Source: Chloroflexota bacterium
GTDB lineage: Bacteria; Chloroflexota; Limnocylindria; Limnocylindrales; CSP1-4
DNA: 12,945 nucleotides
NCBI GenBank assembly: GCA_025935655.1
Contig: JAICUV010000073.1
Span: forward strand, 1-12,945
Direction of reading: 5' to 3'
Below are positions 6,681 through 12,945 of the stretch, in pieces; the first letter of the stretch is position 1; the number at the start of each line of letters is the position of its first letter. The position numbers and the translations under genes were made by a program. The notes under the pieces were generated by a model. That model had not been told where the DNA came from. It did not search any database and worked only from the letters and a program-made list of their open reading frames with translations.

Positions 6681-6814
6681 CGTTCGTGCGGGCCGCGGCC
6701 GATCGGTCGGTGCGGTACGGTCCGGGCTCTTGCGGTGCGGGGTCAGGGGACGTTGGTCATCCTCGACCACCGGGCGTCCGCAGCGTGACACTGCGGGGGT
6801 TGGAGGTGTCCTGC

Positions 6815-7024
6815 ATGCCGTCGCTGTCCCTGTTCAATCGCCGTGATCCCTGGTGGGAGTCGGACGGCCCCGCGGCCCGCCGTGCACGCCGCCGCCGGGG
6901 CGCGATGAATGCGGCGGCGTTCGCGGCCGCGCTCGTCGCGGTCGGGGCCAGCGCCCTCGCCTGGTCGATCCAGCTCGGCGTCGCCGGGGCGATCGGCATC
7001 CACGCGGCGCTCCCCTTGGGCTGA
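6815..7024 (+). CDS. Small single-span membrane protein
   Basis: The 69-residue product has a polar N-terminus (MPSLSLFNRRDPWWESDG), a strongly basic patch RRARRRRG at about 22-29, and then one hydrophobic segment at about 32-65 rich in Ala, Val and Gly. The basic patch before the helix predicts a cytoplasmic N-terminus. I recognise no family. The ATG is chosen for GGAGG at 6802-6806, eight bases upstream. The same frame is open further left but has no ribosome site there. It stands 152 bp before the dihydropyrimidinase and may be its leader gene or independent. A TACGGT box near 6716 is a possible -10 element. Confidence 0.5.
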   Translation: MPSLSLFNRRDPWWESDGPAARRARRRRGAMNAAAFAAALVAVGASALAWSIQLGVAGAIGIHAALPLG

Positions 7025-7176
7025 GCGGGCGGGCTCCCCTCCTCGCCCCGGTCGCTCGCCGACCGCATCGCGGACCCGCACCACACCGCCTCCGCGCGCC
7101 TCGCTACGATTGCCGCCACGTCACGCGGCCCACCGGCCGTCGCCCGCCCGGACCCTTCGGCACGCGAGGAGGCACG
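7025..7176 (+). promoter_or_regulatory. Probable dihydropyrimidinase promoter region
   Basis: The spacer holds a 6-bp hairpin (CGGTCG at 7049-7054, CGACCG at 7060-7065) that may end the preceding transcript. TACGAT at 7105-7110 is a plausible -10 box without a clear -35. AGGAGG at 7167-7172 lies only four bases before the ATG, a tight but workable spacing that fixes the start. Confidence 0.35.
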
Positions 7177-8577
7177 ATGCGCACCCTGATCGCCAACGGC
7201 ACCATCGTCACGGCCGACGGCTCGTACCGCGGCGACGTCCTCGTGGACGGCGAGACGATCGCCCAGGTCGGGGCGGACCTCGCGGGCGCCGGCGTGGCCG
7301 CGGACGAGACGATCGACGCGACCGGGAAGTACGTCATCCCCGGCGCCATCGACGTCCACACCCACATGGAGCTGCCGTTCGGCGGGACGTTCGCCAAGGA
7401 CACGTTCGAGACAGGGACGCGGGCGGCGGCGTTCGGCGGGACGACCTCGATCGTGGACTTCGCGGTCCAATCGCGCGGCGCGAGCCTCCGCGCGGGCCTC
7501 GACGCGTGGCACGCGAAGGCCGAGGGCAACGCGGTCGTGGACTACGGGTTCCACATGATCATGAGCGACGTCAACGACGACACGCTCGGCGAGATGGACC
7601 AGCTCGTCGCCGAGGGCGTCCCGGACTTCAAGCTGTTCACGGCCTACCCGGGCGTGTTCTACAGCCCCGACGACCACATCTTCCGCGCGATGCAGCAGAC
7701 CGCGAAGAACGGCGGGCTGATCATGATGCACGCGGAGAACGGCCCGGCCATCGATGTCGTGGCGGCGCAGCTGGTGGCCGAGGGCAAGACCGACCCCTAC
7801 TACCACGGGGTCGCACGCTACCCGATCTTCGAGGGCGAGGCGACCAGCCGCGTCATCCGCCTCGCCGAGGCCGCGGGCGTCCCCGTGTACATCGTCCACC
7901 TGTCCGCCAAGGAGGCGCTCGACGCCGTCCGCGGCGCCCGGGATCGCGGCCAGCAGGCGTTCGCGGAGACCTGCCCGCAGTACCTGTTCCTGTCGCTGGA
8001 CGACCTGGGCAACGGGTTCGAGGGCAGCAAGTTCGTGTGCTCACCCCCGCTGCGCGAGAAGGACCCGCACTGGCAGGAGCTGTGGACCGGCCTCAAGAAG
8101 GACGACCTCCAGGTGGTCTCCACCGACCACTGCCCGTTCGACTTCCACGGCCAGAAGGAGCTGGGACGCGGCGACTTCCGGAAGATCCCGAACGGGCTGC
8201 CGGGCGTCGAGGACCGGGTCGACCTGCTCCACGACGGGGGCGTGGTCGCGGGGCGGTTCTCGAAGGAGCGCTGGGTCGACGTGATCTCCACCGGCCCGGC
8301 CAAGCTGTTCGGGATGTACCCGCAGAAGGGGTCCATCACGGTTGGCGCGGATGCCGACCTCGTGGTCTACGACCCGAACCGCAAGCGGACGATCTCGGCC
8401 AAGACGCACCACATGGACGTGGACTACTCGTGCTACGAGGGCTGGTCGGTGCAGGGCGCCTCGGACGTCGTCCTCAGCCGCGGCTCGGTCGTCGTGCGCG
8501 ACGGCGAGTTCACCGGCCGCAAGGGCCACGGCCGGTTCGTGAAGCGAGCGCCGGCCGACTACGCCCGGCTGGCGTAG
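7177..8577 (+). CDS. Dihydropyrimidinase / D-hydantoinase
   Basis: The 466-residue enzyme is a cyclic amidohydrolase with the full binuclear zinc set: H61 and H63 in DVHTHMELPFGG, the lysine to be carbamylated K152 in DFKLFTAYPG, H185 in MMHAENG, H241 in YIVHLSA, and D317 in VSTDHCPF. Y157, which follows K152 in the TAYPG loop, is the usual substrate-contact tyrosine. It opens dihydrouracil or dihydrothymine to the N-carbamoyl-beta-amino acid, and many members also hydrolyse 5-substituted hydantoins. Length is typical. The product would feed the beta-ureidopropionase-like enzyme at 3011-3859. It is last of the plus-strand series and converges with the hydrogenase maturation genes after only 15 bp, so transcripts from both sides may run into each other. 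Confidence 0.93.
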   Translation: MRTLIANGTIVTADGSYRGDVLVDGETIAQVGADLAGAGVAADETIDATGKYVIPGAIDVHTHMELPFGGTFAKDTFETGTRAAAFGGTTSIVDFAVQSRGASLRAGLDAWHAKAEGNAVVDYGFHMIMSDVNDDTLGEMDQLVAEGVPDFKLFTAYPGVFYSPDDHIFRAMQQTAKNGGLIMMHAENGPAIDVVAAQLVAEGKTDPYYHGVARYPIFEGEATSRVIRLAEAAGVPVYIVHLSAKEALDAVRGARDRGQQAFAETCPQYLFLSLDDLGNGFEGSKFVCSPPLREKDPHWQELWTGLKKDDLQVVSTDHCPFDFHGQKELGRGDFRKIPNGLPGVEDRVDLLHDGGVVAGRFSKERWVDVISTGPAKLFGMYPQKGSITVGADADLVVYDPNRKRTISAKTHHMDVDYSCYEGWSVQGASDVVLSRGSVVVRDGEFTGRKGHGRFVKRAPADYARLA

Positions 8578-8592
8578 GGGTCCACGCCCCCT

Positions 8593-8838
8593 TCAGAGGC
8601 CGACGTCCAGCGCAACGAGCCGCAGGGCGCGGGGCTCCGCGACCTCGACGATCCGCAGGGCCGCGCCCTCGATCCGCGTGCCGCGCACGGCCTCGGTCCA
8701 GTGGAAGCGCAGCGCTTCGGCCGACATGGGCGCGTCGGGGCCGGCCTCCAGCTCGACGGCCGTGACCGCGGCCGCGCGCTCCCCTGCCGCCGCCAGCGCG
8801 GCCTCGACGATCCGCTCGGCGATCGCGGCCTCGTGCAT
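8593..8838 (-). CDS. hypA: HypA-like nickel chaperone lacking the zinc domain
   Basis: The 81-residue product starts MHEAAIAERIVEAAL, matching HypA/HybF, where Met1, His2 and Glu3 help bind nickel for insertion into [NiFe]-hydrogenase. The core VTAVELEAG, EALRFHWTEAVRGTRIEGAALRIVEV also fits. The zinc domain with two CxxC pairs, normally after ALRIVEV, is missing. The sequence passes through AEPRA straight into LRLVALDVGL, which aligns with the last HypA strand. The protein has no cysteine and is about 30 residues shorter than usual. The neat junction looks like an in-frame loss rather than decay. The ATG overlaps the protease stop by one base, so it is probably co-translated. The symbol reflects homology; function may differ. 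Confidence 0.75.
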   Translation of the reverse strand: MHEAAIAERIVEAALAAAGERAAAVTAVELEAGPDAPMSAEALRFHWTEAVRGTRIEGAALRIVEVAEPRALRLVALDVGL

Positions 8839-9386
8839 CAGGCGTCCAGCAGCTCGAGCACGACGGCTGCCGCGACCGGGATCGCGGCCGCGACCTCGGG
8901 CGTCAGCGTCACGGTGAGCTCGAGGACCCGCACGGCCTCGACGGTCACGAGCCCCACGTCGTCGGGCACGTCGGCGCCGAGCAGCCGCCCCGCCTCGAGC
9001 GCGGTGACGAGCGTCGCATCGTGTGCGGAGTCCACGTGGCCGGCCTCCCGACCGGGCAGCGAGTCGAGCCGCCGGCGGCGAACCGTGCCAGGGGGGTCGG
9101 CGCCCGTGACCAGCGCGTCGACGAGGACCGCGCGCGAGTAGCCGACCAGGTGCTCCATCAGCGTCAGGCCGCCGACCGCGAGCCGCTCCACGACGACAGG
9201 TGGGCGGGCATCGCCGCCGCGCGCGGGTCGCGCCGCCAGGCCCGCCTCCACGGCGTCCGCGACGAGCCAGCCGGCGGCGTCGTCGCCGAGGATCGGGTTG
9301 CCCAGGCCCACGACGATCGTGCGGCCCGGTCGCGCCTCCACGGACGTGGCCAGGGCGGCCGGATCAGCAGTGCTGGCGGCGCACAT
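8838..9386 (-). CDS. [NiFe]-hydrogenase maturation protease
   Basis: The 182-residue product belongs to the HybD/HyaD/HoxW endopeptidases that cut the C-terminal tail from the hydrogenase large subunit after nickel insertion. The family signatures are GLGNPILGDDAAGW (27-40), with D36 at the nickel-sensing acidic position, D89 in AVLVDAL, and H121 in DSAHDATL, which correspond to the three metal-binding positions of HybD. The natural target is the large subunit encoded just upstream, whose uncut tail is present. The ATG at 9386 overlaps the last 23 bases of that gene. A start nearer residue 16-20 would also leave the domain intact. Its stop overlaps the hypA-like start. The arrangement indicates one coupled operon. 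Confidence 0.9.
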   Translation of the reverse strand: MCAASTADPAALATSVEARPGRTIVVGLGNPILGDDAAGWLVADAVEAGLAARPARGGDARPPVVVERLAVGGLTLMEHLVGYSRAVLVDALVTGADPPGTVRRRRLDSLPGREAGHVDSAHDATLVTALEAGRLLGADVPDDVGLVTVEAVRVLELTVTLTPEVAAAIPVAAAVVLELLDA

Positions 9387-10845
9387 CGATCACGGCCCCG
9401 TCCGCGCCCCGGATCGTCACCTCGAGCGGCATCTCGCCCGGCAGCGAGTGCGTCGCGCACCCGAAGCACGGGTCGTACGCGCGGAACGCCATCTCGATCC
9501 GGTTGAGCAGGCCCTGCTCCACCGCGCCCCCGTGGATGAGCGCCCGCGCGGCGCGGTCCACGGACATCGTGATCGGCGCGTAGTTGTTGGTCGTCCCGAC
9601 GATCAGGTTGACCCAGGTGATGACACCCTGTGCATCGGTCCGGTAGTGGTGGGTGAGCGTGCCGCGCGGGGCCTCCACGGTCCCGACGCCCTCCCCCACG
9701 ATGCCGTCCACCCGCGTGCGCACGTGGTCGGAGGTGATCTCCGGGTCCGCGACGAGCTCCGCCATGCGCTCGGCCGCATACAGCAGCTCCACCAGGCGGG
9801 CCCAGTGCATCGCGAGCCGGCCATGGACCTGGGGCCGGACGCCACCCGTCGGCGGTGCGAGGGTCGCGAAGAACCGGTCTCGGGCCTCCTGGGCGCGGGG
9901 CGTCGCGATCCCGTCCGACACGTTGAGCCGGGCGAGGGGCGTCGCGCTGTAGACGCCCGATGCCTTGCCGTCCACGAACCCCCGCCAGCCGACCTTCCGC
10001 AGGTAGGGGAACTTGAGGTACGTCCACGGCTCCACGTGCTCGGCGATCCAGTCCGCGTAGTCGGCCGGGTCGTACTCGCCGTGGAGCTCGCCGTCGGGTG
10101 CGACCACGCGGACGCGGCCGTCGTACAGGACGAGGCGGCCGGCGCCGTCGACCAGGCCCATCGAGTACGTCTCGTGGCGATAGGTGTCGCCGGTGAGCAT
10201 CTCGACATAGCCCGGGTTGCCCAGGATGAGGGTGTCGAACAGCTCGAGGCTGAAGGCCGCGAAGTCGACCATCCGGTCGGCGGTGTCGCGGATCTCGTCC
10301 CGCTCCTCCGCCGTGATGCCCTTGGTCATTCCGCCCGGGATGCTGGTGCACGGGTGGACGGCGCGCCCGCCGATGATCTCCACGACGCGATGACAGCGCC
10401 GCCGGGCCTCGATGACGCGCCCGCCGGCGTCGCTGCCCACGCGCTGCAGGACGCCCAGGAGGTTGCGCTCCGCGACGGGCGCGTCCGGGCCGACGATGAA
10501 GTCCGGCCCCGAGAGCGCGTAGAAGTGGGTGGTGTGGTCCGCGACGAAGAACGCGCTGTAGAGCAGCTCCCGCAGCAGGAGCGCCGTGCGCGGCGGCACG
10601 ACCCCGTACACCGCGTCGGCGGCCTTCGCGGCCGCCATGTGGTGCGCCTCGGGGCAGACGCCGCAGATCCGGTTGACGAGGACCGGCATCTCCTCCACCG
10701 GCCGGCCGACGCAGAAGCGCTCGAAGCCGCGCAGCTCCGGCACCTGGAAGGCGGTGCTCGAGACCTCGCCCGCATCGTCGAGGAAGATCTCGATCTTGCC
10801 GTGGCCCTCGAGGCGGGTGATCGGGTCGATCGTGATGCGCGTCAC
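9364..10845 (-). CDS. Group 3-type [NiFe]-hydrogenase large (alpha) subunit
   Basis: The 493-residue product carries both nickel-binding motifs: RICGVC with C61 and C64 (H68 following) and DPCFGC with C460 and C463 (H466 following). It opens with ITIDPITRLEGHG, where E13 is the conserved glutamate. The enzyme would oxidise H2 or reduce protons at the Ni-Fe(CN)2CO centre. The overall pattern, including the C-terminal form DPCxxCATH, fits cytoplasmic group 3 enzymes (HoxH/HyhL/MvhA-like) linked to soluble cofactors. Cleavage after H466 would release a 27-residue tail that ends in cysteine. A GTG start is used, with AGGAGG six bases upstream and overlapping a TGA (GTGA). No small subunit or diaphorase gene precedes it here, which is odd because the alpha gene normally follows them. 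Confidence 0.93.
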   Translation of the reverse strand: MTRITIDPITRLEGHGKIEIFLDDAGEVSSTAFQVPELRGFERFCVGRPVEEMPVLVNRICGVCPEAHHMAAAKAADAVYGVVPPRTALLLRELLYSAFFVADHTTHFYALSGPDFIVGPDAPVAERNLLGVLQRVGSDAGGRVIEARRRCHRVVEIIGGRAVHPCTSIPGGMTKGITAEERDEIRDTADRMVDFAAFSLELFDTLILGNPGYVEMLTGDTYRHETYSMGLVDGAGRLVLYDGRVRVVAPDGELHGEYDPADYADWIAEHVEPWTYLKFPYLRKVGWRGFVDGKASGVYSATPLARLNVSDGIATPRAQEARDRFFATLAPPTGGVRPQVHGRLAMHWARLVELLYAAERMAELVADPEITSDHVRTRVDGIVGEGVGTVEAPRGTLTHHYRTDAQGVITWVNLIVGTTNNYAPITMSVDRAARALIHGGAVEQGLLNRIEMAFRAYDPCFGCATHSLPGEMPLEVTIRGADGAVIDVRRQHC

Positions 10846-11042
10846 CGGCGTCCTCCTGCGGCGCCCGTCGGGACGGGCTCGACGTCCGCATGCGACGCCT
10901 GCACGGGCGCCGGCGGCTCGGGCAGCGCGCCGGGGCGACCCACCCGCGCGCCGTGCAGCAGCGATCGGGCGAGCCCGAACCGGTAGGCACGGCCGACCGG
11001 GTCGACGTCCCTCCGGGGCGGCTCCCCGCCCTGGAACGCAGC
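10842..11042 (-). pseudogene. Possible 3' remnant of a lost upstream hydrogenase-operon gene
   Basis: This minus-strand frame ends in a TGA that overlaps the hydrogenase GTG (GTGA), the coupling used elsewhere in the window. For about 66 codons it has the strong GC third-position bias of real genes and reads AFQGGEPPRRDVDPVGRAY, then RFGLARSLLHGARVG, then a Pro/Ala-rich tail ending GAAGGRR. Beyond about 11042 the codon bias weakens and I find no start with a ribosome site. A GTG at 11156 would make a 104-residue protein but lacks one. The simplest reading is a C-terminal fragment of a deleted gene, perhaps a hydrogenase partner subunit, although I could not match it to any. It may also be a complete short unknown gene or chance. 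Confidence 0.35.
10852..10857 (-). promoter_or_regulatory. Ribosome site fixing the hydrogenase GTG start
   Basis: On the minus strand AGGAGG lies six bases before the GTG at 10845, ahead of TRITIDPITRLEG, where the family sequence begins. The frame is open further upstream, but that extension is Arg-rich and unlike the family. The site therefore sets the start. Confidence 0.75.
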
Positions 11043-11213
11043 CGGCCTCCCGCCGACGGATGTCGCTGGTGAGCGCCGACCCGATCCGATCTGTGACCAG
11101 CGTGGGATGCGATCGACGGCACGCCAAGTGCCGAGCGGCGCGATCTGGCGCGCCACAGGGCTGCGATCATGGATCCTGCCGGTCGCCGCATGCGCACGCC
11201 CAGGAGGCCCTCG
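11043..11213. promoter_or_regulatory. Probable promoter region of the LsrG-like/dehydrogenase pair
   Basis: This spacer is less GC-biased than the flanking genes and shows no convincing coding pattern. It should hold the promoter of the plus-strand LsrG-like gene and any remaining promoter for the minus-strand hydrogenase genes. TGCGAT at 11162-11167 is at best a weak -10 box. AGGAGG at 11202-11207 is the ribosome site for the ATG at 11214. Confidence 0.3.
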
Positions 11214-11519
11214 ATGTTCGTCACCCTCGTCCACATCCACGTCAAGCCCGACCACGTGGACACGTTCCTGGACGCCACGCGGGCGAACCACGAGGCCTCG
11301 ATCCGCGAGGACGGCAACGTGCGCTTCGACGTCCTGCGCTCCGTGGAGGAGCCGCTGCGGTTCGTCCTCTACGAGTGGTACGTGGACGAGGCCGCGGCCC
11401 TGCGCCACAAGGAGACGCCCCACTACGCCGCGTGGCGTGACGCCACGATCGACGTGTTCGCGGAACCGCGCTACGGCGTCCGCTACGACGGCCTGTTCCC
11501 GGAGACGCAGGCGGGATGA
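11214..11519 (+). CDS. LsrG-like ABM-fold protein
   Basis: The 101-residue product is a one-domain antibiotic-biosynthesis-monooxygenase-fold protein that closely follows LsrG: MFVTLVHIHVKPDHVDTFL, then NHEASIREDGNVRFDVL, then RFVLYEWYVDEAAALRHK, ETPHY and a final GLFP. H26, H65 and H70 occupy conserved LsrG-type positions. In Escherichia coli LsrG isomerises the phosphorylated autoinducer-2 product P-HPD. No lsr kinase, transporter or LsrF gene is visible here, so a quorum-signal role cannot be assumed. Other ABM-fold members are quinol monooxygenases. The ATG follows AGGAGG by six bases, and an upstream ATG at 11169 has no such site. Its stop overlaps the dehydrogenase start (ATGA), so the two probably share a pathway. 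Confidence 0.82.
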   Translation: MFVTLVHIHVKPDHVDTFLDATRANHEASIREDGNVRFDVLRSVEEPLRFVLYEWYVDEAAALRHKETPHYAAWRDATIDVFAEPRYGVRYDGLFPETQAG

Positions 11520-12727
11520 CCGCGCCGCCGCCCGGCCCGTTCGTGCTGGGCCGCCTGCCGCGGATCGAGTTCGGGCCGGGCACGTTCGCGAAGGTTCCCG
11601 CCATCGTCGCCGCGCACGGCTCCCGCGCGCTCCTCGTCACGGGCGGGCGATCGCTCGCGCGCTCGGGCCGGCGTGACGCGCTGCTCGAGGGGCTGGTCGC
11701 CGCGGGCGTGACCCCCCTCGCCGAGGCGACCGTCGTCGGCGAGCCCTCCCCCGCCCTCGTCGACGGGATCGTCGCGGCACACCGGGGCGCGGGAGTGGAC
11801 GTCGTGCTGGGCGTGGGCGGCGGGAGCGTCCTCGATGCCGCGAAGGCGGTCGCGGGCCTGCTGCTGACCGGGACGCGCATCGCGGACCACCTCGAGGGGC
11901 TCGCCGGCTCCACGCCCTGGCCCGGCCCGTCCGTCCCGTTCGTCGCCGTGCCCACCACCGCGGGCACCGGCTCCGAGGCGACGCGCAACGCCGTCATCAG
12001 CGAGCGCGGGCCGGCCGGCTGGAAGCGCTCGTTCCGCGACGAGCGCCTCGTGGCCGCGGACGCCGTGGTGGACCCGGACCTGCTGGCGGGCCTGGGTCCG
12101 GTCTCCATCGCCACCAACGGCATGGACGCGCTGACCCAGCTCCTCGAGGCGTACGTCTCGCTCCGGGCGACGCCGGTGACCGACGCGCTCGCCCTTTCCG
12201 GCCTGGAGGCCGCGCGCGACGGCCTGCTCGCGTGGCACGCCGACCCCGAGGGGCCCGGTGCGCCGCTGGCGCGGGCCCGGATGGCGTACGCCTCCCTGCT
12301 GTCCGGGATCTGCCTCGCGCACGCGGGGCTAGGCGCGGTCCACGGCCTGGCGTCGCCGCTCGGCGCGCAGTATCCGGTCCCGCACGGCGGGGCCTGCGGG
12401 GCGACGCTCGCGGCCGTCACCGCCGCCAACGTCCAGGCGCTCGAGGCGCGCGAGCCCGGGAGCCCGGCCCTCGGCCGGTACGCGGTCCTCGGCCGCCTGC
12501 TCGCCCTCGTGCCGGCCACGACGCCCGACGACCAGGCGCGGGCAGCCCTCGTGACGACCCTGGCGGAATGGACGCGCCGCCTGGACGTGCCCGGCCTCGC
12601 CGCCTACGGCATCGACGACGCCGCGATCCCGGCCCTCGTCGCCGACGCCCGAGGCAGCTCGATGCGCACGAACCCGATCGTCCTCACGGACGACGAGCTG
12701 GCGGGGATCCTGCGCGCCTCGCGCTGA
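11516..12727 (+). CDS. Iron-type alcohol dehydrogenase with a Gln in the metal site
   Basis: The 403-residue enzyme is a group III (iron-type) alcohol dehydrogenase. It has the nucleotide-binding GVGGGSVLDAAKA (99-111) and PTTAGTGSE (146-154). Metal ligands are D204 in GMDALTQLLEAYVS, H276 in AVHGLASPLGA and H290 in PVPHGG. The fourth ligand, a histidine four residues after the aspartate in FucO-like enzymes, is Q208. Such TQLLE sequences do occur in a known subclade, so the enzyme may still be active with altered metal preference. It would interconvert an alcohol and an aldehyde or ketone with NAD(P)H. Reduction of malonate semialdehyde to 3-hydroxypropionate would fit the neighbours but is speculation. 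The start overlaps the LsrG-like stop. Confidence 0.88.
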   Translation: MTAPPPGPFVLGRLPRIEFGPGTFAKVPAIVAAHGSRALLVTGGRSLARSGRRDALLEGLVAAGVTPLAEATVVGEPSPALVDGIVAAHRGAGVDVVLGVGGGSVLDAAKAVAGLLLTGTRIADHLEGLAGSTPWPGPSVPFVAVPTTAGTGSEATRNAVISERGPAGWKRSFRDERLVAADAVVDPDLLAGLGPVSIATNGMDALTQLLEAYVSLRATPVTDALALSGLEAARDGLLAWHADPEGPGAPLARARMAYASLLSGICLAHAGLGAVHGLASPLGAQYPVPHGGACGATLAAVTAANVQALEAREPGSPALGRYAVLGRLLALVPATTPDDQARAALVTTLAEWTRRLDVPGLAAYGIDDAAIPALVADARGSSMRTNPIVLTDDELAGILRASR

Positions 12728-12748
12728 GGCGCCGGCCGCCCCGGCGTC
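12728..12748. terminator. Hairpin terminator between convergent genes
   Basis: CGCCGG (12730-12735) and CCGGCG (12741-12746) pair around a 5-base loop and extend by one G-U and one G-C pair to an 8-bp stem. It starts one base past the dehydrogenase stop and ends three bases before the stop of the convergent gene. It can therefore serve both strands. No T-tract is present. Confidence 0.5.
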
Positions 12749-12751
12749 GGG

Positions 12752-12945
12752 TCAGCGGGTCCGGGGGAAGCCCAGGTCGATGGCGCTCGTGGAGGGGTCC
12801 GGCCAGCGCGAGGTCACGACCTTGGAGCGCGTGTAGAACTGGATCCCGTCCGGGCCGTACATGTGGAGGTCGCCGAACAGGCTCGCCTTCCAGCCGCCGA
12901 AGCTGTAGTACGAGACGGGGACCGGGATCGGCACGTTGACGCCGA
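12752..12945 (-). CDS. mmsA: CoA-acylating methylmalonate-semialdehyde dehydrogenase, C-terminus only
   Basis: Only the last 64 or so codons are present and the gene runs off the right edge. The tail GVNVPIPVPVSYYSFGGWK, SLFGDLHMYGPDGIQFYTR, KVVTSRW and final LGFPRTR is the characteristic C-terminus of MmsA/IolA aldehyde dehydrogenases. These convert methylmalonate semialdehyde to propionyl-CoA, or malonate semialdehyde to acetyl-CoA, using NAD+ and CoA. The catalytic cysteine lies outside the window. The malonate semialdehyde activity would finish uracil breakdown after beta-alanine transamination, and the gene is often found with dihydropyrimidinase and beta-ureidopropionase genes. It is transcribed toward the dehydrogenase. 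Further pathway genes may lie beyond the edge. Confidence 0.88.
   Translation of the reverse strand, partial: GVNVPIPVPVSYYSFGGWKASLFGDLHMYGPDGIQFYTRSKVVTSRWPDPSTSAIDLGFPRTR

Noticed and set aside
8571..8591. Possible terminator between the convergent dihydropyrimidinase and hypA-like genes
   Set aside because: Only competing stems of 4 to 5 bp can form (GGGG/CCCC or GGCGT/ACGCC), which is too weak to call.
9298..10986. Plus-strand open frame opposite the hydrogenase large subunit
   Set aside because: It is a mirror of a strongly identified gene and shows no motif of its own.
11169..11213. Earlier ATG for the LsrG-like protein
   Set aside because: The added 15 residues are not part of the family, and the AGGAGG at 11202-11207 points to the ATG at 11214.
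11242..12519. Minus-strand open frames opposite the iron-type dehydrogenase
   Set aside because: They are Ser/Arg/Pro-rich antisense frames without family features, and the plus-strand gene is clear.
1..12945. Mobile elements, CRISPR arrays, tRNA or rRNA genes, toxin-antitoxin or phage defence systems
   Set aside because: I saw no transposase motifs, terminal inverted repeats with target duplications, regularly spaced repeats or RNA gene signatures on either strand.

Overview
The window is very GC-rich, with codon third positions almost always G or C. It carries an F420-type luciferase-like oxidoreductase and short-spaced, often overlapping genes. This fits a high-GC actinomycete (Thermoleophilia-like would suit) or a high-GC Chloroflexota lineage. 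No rRNA, tRNA, CRISPR array, insertion sequence or phage gene was seen, and the lineage cannot be fixed from this sequence alone.

Layout. (1) Positions 1-2770: a possible partial repeat-containing gene at the left edge, a group II PLP-dependent decarboxylase on the minus strand, a divergent SnoaL/NTF2-like protein, and a convergent secreted HtaA-like protein behind a strong hairpin terminator. (2) Positions 3011-8577, all plus strand: a carbon-nitrogen hydrolase of beta-ureidopropionase type, a TIGR03842-type LLM oxidoreductase, a MOSC protein, a shortened PlsY-like membrane protein, two small unknown proteins and a dihydropyrimidinase. (3) Positions 8593-11042, minus strand: a group 3-type [NiFe]-hydrogenase catalytic subunit, its maturation protease and a shortened HypA, preceded by what looks like the tail of a lost upstream gene. 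(4) Positions 11214-12727, plus strand: an LsrG-like protein overlapping an iron-type alcohol dehydrogenase. (5) Right edge, minus strand: the C-terminus of a CoA-acylating methylmalonate-semialdehyde dehydrogenase.

How they may work together. Dihydropyrimidinase, beta-ureidopropionase and (methyl)malonate-semialdehyde dehydrogenase cover most of reductive pyrimidine breakdown: dihydrouracil to N-carbamoyl-beta-alanine to beta-alanine, then malonate semialdehyde to acetyl-CoA. No dihydropyrimidine dehydrogenase (PydA) and no clear beta-alanine aminotransferase lie in the window. The LLM oxidoreductase between the two hydrolytic genes is a candidate for an unassigned redox step, which is inference. 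The most unusual signals are the HypA without its zinc-binding loop, the hydrogenase catalytic subunit with no adjacent small subunit, the PlsY homologue without its acyltransferase motifs, and a perfect 15-bp hairpin displaying AGGAGGA in its loop just after a TATGAT box.
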